Shown: positions 58,039 to 64,000 of the stretch, one piece after another
Position numbering within the stretch: position 1 is the stretch's first letter
Layout: each line of letters begins with the position of its first letter
NCBI GenBank assembly: GCA_000697055.1
Contig: JNDT01002278.1
Coordinates: 62,001 to 126,000 of the forward strand
Length of the DNA stretch: 64,000 bases
Direction of reading: 5' to 3'
Source: Saksenaea vasiformis B4078
Lineage: Eukaryota > Mucoromycota > Mucoromycetes > Mucorales > Saksenaeaceae
The notes under the pieces: model-generated
The model's input: only the letters and a program-made list of their open reading frames with translations
What the model was told of the DNA's origin: nothing
The model's database searches: none
Translations under genes and position numbers: made by a program

Positions 58039-61000
58039 ATGGCATTCGGCTCTCATACAACGACTATAACTACGACGGCCAGTTCGTCCTCCATAACGAC
58101 ATCAACTTTACATGGAAATACACATAAAGATCATAAAGAGCCACAGACAACTGCTGTCCAAGTTGGTAAAGTTTTTACATTGACTTGGCTGAGGAATAAA
58201 AAAAAAACTTAAATGCCTCCCCTGATTTACAGCGCTCCGAGTACGACCGCTCACGCAACAGGACCGCTCACAACCTCGATTCTCTCATTCTACTGAATCC
58301 GATGTCATCAAGACATTCGACAATGCCATCACCATCGTCCCTCATCAAAAATCCTTTACATTTGATTACCTTTTCGATACAGAAAGTACACAAGAACAAG
58401 TGTTTTCGGGCGTAGGCTCCAAGTTAGTCGATCGATTCATTGAAGGTATGGATATTGGGTATATCACCATCAATGATTCACCTTATTTTTTTCTTAGGTT
58501 ACAATGTCACTATTCTAGCTTATGTGAGTAATGACATAAATGGCCTAGTCCTTTTTTTTTTTGAAGTAAATCAATTGCGTGTTGCTAACGTGTGTTACAC
58601 AGGGACAAACGTCGTCAGGAAAAACCTACACCATGGGAACGGCCATGGATTACGATAAACAACCCGATCCAGAGCAGGAAGGTTAGATCCTAAATTAAGC
58701 GAAGTCCGTGTCTTTTTTTTTCATATGCATGACCCATGACTTTGTGCAGGAATTATACCACGCGCCATGTCAGCTCTATTTGAACGTCTGGAGGAACAAC
58801 GAAGAGGTTCCAGTACTATGAGTCGACGTCCGTCATTCAATAATCTTTCTTCCGCCGTCTCTGGTCTACGAGCGCCGAGAAAGACACCGTCAACTTCTAA
58901 ACTACGACCAGCATCCATGATCACCCCACCTCGGCGGGGATCCAGTCCCAGCCTACCCACTCCGCCTCCCGAGGAAGTGGTCAATGACAGCAAGGCCACA
59001 CGTTATACCGTCCACGTTTCGTTTGTCGAAATTTACAATGAAGAATTAATAGATTTACTTAATCCCGTACCTCATTCAGAGCGTTCGCCAGTGACGATCC
59101 GTGAAGACACCAAAGGCCATATCTATTGGACAGGTGTTAAGGAGGTTTCTGTAGGCAGTACGGAAGATGTTCTTAGGTAAGTAAGAAAAAGCCAACATTA
59201 AGTTGGGGAAAAACGTTTTGCATGCATAAACAGGGCGCCAATCTTGTCTGTTACAGGTATCTGCAAATGGGGACGCAGAATCGCGCGACTGGCTCGACCG
59301 ACATGAATGCCAAATCCTCCCGGTCTCACGCCATTTTCTCCGTGACACTAAAGCAGGAGAAATGGGTGCCTTCTAGTGAGGCGAAGAAATCTGCGGCAGC
59401 CGTTCATCGGCACGACGCCACACCCCACCCGCCTACTCCGTCGCGATCATCGATGCTGGCATCGCCTTTGAGTCGCCGTTCAAATACTCTCAATGTCAAG
59501 GCCCTTGTAGGGCAGATGGAACGTCATGCAAAAAGTCTTGCAGAAGACGATGATGGTGACTGGGTTGTCATCAATTCCAAATTCCACTTTGTCGATCTGG
59601 CAGGCTCGGAAAGGGTAAGCACCAAAAAAGAAAAAAAAAGATTCAACCAAGCAAGCGGATTGCATGAAAAACTAAACTTAACTTTTTCTTCTTTTTTTTG
59701 TAGCTAAAACGCACAGCTGCTGAAGGCGATCGACGCAAGGAGGGCATCAATATCAACGCAGGGTTACTAGCCCTGGGGAATGTCATTTCGGCACTATCCG
59801 ATCCGTCCAAAAAATCAACGCATGTACCCTACCGCGACTCTAAACTGACGCGCCTGTTACAGGATTCACTTGGCGGAAACGCGACAACGTTGATGATTGC
59901 TTGTGTTAGTCCAGCAGAAGTGAATTTGACCGAAACAGCCAACACCATCAAGTACGCTCATAGAGCACGAAGCATCAAAAACAAGGCTGAAAGAAACGAA
60001 GCAGAAGAATGGATGACAAATGATAGCCCTGAATTCCTTCGAAGCATGATTGCTAAACTGAAAAATGAAGTGAGAGCATTGAAGGGTGCACCACCATCAC
60101 CCAAACAAAACCTGAGCCAGTTTGTGAACGGCAACGTGTCACCCTCCTCTTCCTTATCAGACAATGACCACCATCAAATATCCACTTGTGCATCTTCCTC
60201 CGCAACAACCACCATTACCGTACCCGATGTTTCTGAGTTTGACAGTCAAGCGCTTGTGGTCGATCTTCGGCGTCAAATCGAAGAGTTACAGAACGAGGTG
60301 ACAGTGACACGAGAACGTAATCAACACGTTGAAAAAGAGCTGCGACATGTTCGCCAGAGTCGACCACCAGCCTATGCGCGGGGCGCACCGCCAGCTCCTG
60401 CACCTATGCCAAGCGATATGGATTTCCAGCATCTTGTCGAACCTGTGATCGAGGAATATGAAAAGTCTATTTCGGGGCTGGAATCCCAGCTGGCAATGGC
60501 GCGTGCCGCACTAGCCCATTCAGACCATGCGCTCGCAGAGCAGGAGGCGAAGATCACGCAGTACGAGGTGCTGCATGAGAATGAATCACGGGAACTTGCC
60601 GAACTAAAGACACGACTTGCCAAATCGTTGGAACGAGAGCAAACATGCGAAAGCTACGTTGTCGAACTTGAAGAAAAGTTGGCACGTTCCACAAGCGAAG
60701 CAATGCGAGACCAAAATGTTTTGCTGGAGTTGAGACAAAAGATCATGCAGTTCAAACAAGTGGATGATAACACCGAAAAGTACATTGGCGATCTTGAGAC
60801 TAAACTGGCAGCTCTGTCCGAAAATAAATCCCTCGACACGGACGCCCCCATCACAGAAACCGTACTTCGGGATCTTGACGTATCACAAACCAAGTGTAAC
60901 GATCTTGAACAAGAGCTTGATACCCTCAAACAGCAATTGGCTGATAACAAGAAGTTAACAGAAGAACTTGCCGAAAAGACACAGCAGGTGCAAGTGCTGA

Positions 61001-63873
61001 CGGAGCGACTGGCTGAGATTGATGGTCTGCGCGACGAATTAATTCAACTTCGAGATGCCCAGGCAGAAGAGATCGCACGTCTTGAGACTTTGCTCGAGAA
61101 AGTGAAAGCCGATTACGAAGCATGCCACAAGGCGTTGGCAGAAGAGCAAACCCGTCGCGAGGCACTTGAAAAGTCATCGGGCGCCACCATTGATACCTTG
61201 AAGGACCAGGTTCAGAGCTTAACCACAGCCAAGGATACGATGGCGCAGGAGCTGCAGGAAGCGCAGGCCAACACAGAAACGTTACAAAAGCATATGTGGG
61301 AGCATGAGCAAGGAACGCAGATGACATTGCGTATGCGACTGCAGGAGCTTGAGGCAGTCAAGCTTGATCTCCATGCTTTACGTCTTGTTGAAGAGAAGCA
61401 AGATCAAATTATCCACGGTCTAGAGACCAAGCTAGCTGAGATGGAGCAACTGACGTCTGGATTGCGAAAACAGTTGGCAGATCGTGAGAAGCAGATCGAA
61501 CTGCTAGAACGTGAAAACAATGAAAAGACGGCGATGGCCGAGAACGCACAAAAGGAGATGGAGGGTATCTTGCGCGACGTCTCTGGTATGGGCGCGGAGA
61601 AGAAACAACTGGAAATGGTGATCCAAGTGATGGAGGACACGCTCCGTCGTCAGGATGCAAAAGCGGACAGAATGCAAGCAACATTAGAGGAGCTTCAGCA
61701 ACAATATGCTCTACGCGGAGAAGATTTAGAAGAAAAGCGTTCGACTGTCGCACGCCTTTCACTATCTTTGCAAGAGGCTTCCGAACGGGCTTGTCGTAGT
61801 GATGAAATGACCAAGATGCTGGAAGAGGAACTCCGACAGGCCAAGAACGCGTTGGAAGAGCAAGTGCAACAAGTGCATCAGCTTGGCGAGGAGCAAGGAC
61901 AGAACCAAATTGAGTTCCAAAAGATGTCTGCACTGGAAGCCAGAATTGAAGAATTGGATGACAGTCTTGAGAAGGCACAAGAAGAACACAAGAAAGTGTA
62001 CATGGAACTTAAAGCCAAAGAAACTGAGTTAAAGGAGAAGGTTCAACAACTGGAGAAGCAAGTAGCTAAAAATGCGGCGTTGGAAGCAATGATCGCCGAA
62101 CTGGAGAAGACGATTGAGTCTGAGCGTGCTTTGATGGCTACCAATGACACATCTGGTATGATTGCTCAGTTGGAAAAGAAACTGCAAAGTTTGCAACAAG
62201 CCAAGCAAGAAGAGCAGGCCGCTTTCGAAGCCCAGTTGGAGAAAGCTGAAGAAAGCCATAAACAAGAGCGTGAACAACAGCAGCAAGTGATTGAAACTCT
62301 GGAATCATCCTTGCAAGCGCTTCAATCGCGTTCGGGTGACATGGCCAAGTCTGACCAGAATAGCAATAACAGCAGTCAGGAGCATCTGGCGGGTAGCCGT
62401 CGAAAGACCGATATGAGTCTGGACAAGCTTGCAGCGGCAATGATCGATCGTGAGGGATCTCCAGACCAGTACAAGCGTATCTCTGCCTTGGAGAAGAAGA
62501 TTGAATTGCTTGAAAAGGAGAACCATGTGCTTTTACATTCGAGCAAGGACAATTTGTCGATTGATGGAAAGGATCTGGAGAGCGATATCTTGCGTTTGCG
62601 TCTTGAAGAGCAAGAGCGCCAGTTGCAGGAAAAGGACTCAGCTTTGGCGCGACTTGAGAGCCGGCTCAAGTTGTTACAGGAGAAGAACGATACACCAACC
62701 TCACAGCAGACAGCTAGGGAGTTGCACGCTCAATTGAGTGAAAAGCTTCAGGATCCTCAGGGCCAGCAGGAGTTGGTAGAGAAGTTGGTTCAGCTTACAG
62801 AGGACAATGCACAGTTGATGGTCCATGTGGATGATTTGGAGGCTCAGCTTGTACTCCAGCGTAGCCAGTTGACATTAGAAACCAAGAACTTGGAGCTTGA
62901 GGTAATGAAGTTGACGGCAGCAAATGATCGGTTGGAGAAAGAGATGGAACAAGTGTTGCCACGTAGCAACAGCGGTAGCAGCGGAGTGCATCTAGTGAAC
63001 CGCGATTCGCTATCCTTCACTTCACCTCCTCAAACACCACGTGTATCGTCACCGCCTCCTGGTTCAACAGCTGGTTTCCATTACAAATTGCAACGCGATG
63101 TATCGTCGTCTAGCATTGCCAAGTTGCATAAGTCAGGATCCTATCGTTCCATGACGATGATGGATAACGACGAGGAGGTTTCTCGAAGAATTTCGGCTAG
63201 TTCCATGCGTTCGGATGTTACCACCCCCAGACCAGGATCTGCATCCATGCGAGCACGCACCATGTCGAACGTTCAGAATCTTCCACCACCAACAGCTCCA
63301 CCCTCTAACCCACTCCCACCTATTCCTACACCATTACCACCTGTTCCTGGCACGCCCACAAGTCCTCCTACTTCACCTGCTATGGCACCTACGCGATCCA
63401 TTTCATCTCCTGTATTACAGCGACAAAATTCCAATGCTTCAACTAGCTTTAGTGAATTGATGAATGGTACCAATCTTACATCGGAACAATATGACAAGAT
63501 GTTACGATCGTTGCAACGAAAGGCACAAGTAGCGGAGAATGATGTCCGAGCGCATCAAGAGGTGATTAGTAAATTGGAGGCACAACTTTCACGTTCCGAA
63601 AGTTCGGTCAGAGAAGTCAAGAAGCAGTTGGATGTTATCAACCGACAAAAAGACGCTTACAGTATGGAGATTCAAAACCTTCGAAGTCAAGTAACCCAAA
63701 TCCAAAGTCAACAAGAGACATCCTCCAATCAAGTTGCAGAAGAAATGCGAAGGATGGAAGAAGAACTTGAGAACGAGAAACGTCTGAAAGAAAAAGCGGA
63801 GAAAGCACGACATATTCTGGAGAACAGAATGGATGAACTCATGAGCAAGAAGAACAAATTTATGTGTTTCTAA
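58039..63873 (+). CDS. Kinesin-4 family motor (KIF4/KIF21-like), 1,799 residues
   Basis: Seven exons (58039-58165, 58233-58445, 58498-58523, 58603-58681, 58750-59176, 59257-59614, 59704-63873) join in phase. The N-terminal motor has the P-loop [12 protein letters not shown] (about residues 123-134), switch I NAKSSRSH (about 307-314), switch II DLAGSER (about 404-410) and [20 protein letters not shown], followed by a neck-like [17 protein letters not shown] with [20 protein letters not shown] fits kinesin-4. Two Ser/Pro/Arg-rich insertions interrupt the motor (about 165-225 and 325-395). A very long coiled coil follows to about residue 1490, then a Ser/Pro-rich segment with a polyproline run, and a final coiled coil. 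Kinesin-4 motors move to plus ends and suppress microtubule growth; some bind chromatin. The cargo here is unknown. The stop is followed by GA and CA microsatellites. Confidence 0.92.
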
Positions 63874-64000
63874 AAGGACAGAAAGAAAGAAAGAGAGAGA
63901 GAGACAGAGGAGATGATTAATTTTTTATTACTCTTTGTACATAATCAACACACACGCACACTCACACACACAACACAACACACTACTCATACACATCACT
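63874..64000 (+). repeat. GA and CA microsatellites in the kinesin 3' region
   Basis: (GAAA/GA)n at about 63,880-63,912 and (CA)n at about 63,948-63,990. Confidence 0.9.

Noticed and set aside
61409..62669. Several minus-strand frames of 75-190 codons inside the kinesin exon
   Set aside because: Antisense shadows of coiled-coil-coding sequence (Leu/Phe-rich reverse complements of Glu/Lys/Gln codons).
1..64000. tRNA, rRNA and riboswitch genes
   Set aside because: I looked for B-box-like GGTTCGAnnCC and obvious cloverleaf or rRNA segments and saw none I could support; a tRNAscan or Rfam run would be decisive.

Overview
The window is a eukaryotic (fungal) chromosome segment. Nearly every gene has short GT-AG introns of about 44-90 nt. 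Gene content (Nsp1/Nup62, SmD2, Sec72, PTR2 peptide transporter, Ssh4/Ear1-type PPxY adaptor, copper-fist factor, kinesin-4) and the repeat families point to Mucoromycota, most likely Mucorales. The lineage is inferred from gene style and families; no rRNA marker is present.

Left part (1-28.6 kb) is mostly ordinary gene space. From left to right it holds: a partial unknown gene (-, runs off the left edge), a GCN4-class bZIP factor (-), an unknown Lys/Glu-rich protein (-), a Tubby-domain protein (-, seven exons), a multi-BRCT DNA-damage protein of Rtt107/Brc1 type (+, eight exons), an Ssh4/Ear1-like Rsp5 adaptor (-), a PTR2 transporter (-), an F-box/LRR protein (+), SmD2 (-, five exons), a long disordered Ser/Arg-rich protein (-) and a copper-fist regulator (+) containing an 11-nt microexon.

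Middle part (28.6-49 kb) is repeat-rich. The FG nucleoporin NSP1 (+) sits between decayed, multi-exon copies of a repeated gene family (31.9, 35.2-36.0 and probably 36.3-39.2 kb). Dispersed repeats occur as diverged pairs: A at 15.8/47.0 kb and B at 24.6/48.3 kb (both inverted), C at 32.4/38.2 kb (inverted), D at 39.3/42.8 kb (direct). A frameshifted MULE-type transposase (44.9-46.5 kb, -) is followed on the same strand by the C-terminal stump of a Fanzor-like protein.

Right part: 49.26-53.15 kb holds a long Fanzor-like gene (eukaryotic relative of TnpB/Cas12, RNA-guided nuclease family). It keeps the candidate RuvC D/E/D residues and a four-Cys zinc ribbon, but carries two apparent frameshifts and one in-frame stop. 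It is the most interesting object here. Conserved genes follow: SEC72 (-), an eight-exon NAA40/NatD histone N-acetyltransferase (+) and a 1,799-residue kinesin-4 (+).

The host genes do not form a single pathway. They are a normal eukaryotic mixture interrupted by mobile-element debris. Exon joins below were made by hand from splice-site consensus, reading phase and family similarity, so individual boundaries may be off by a few bases.
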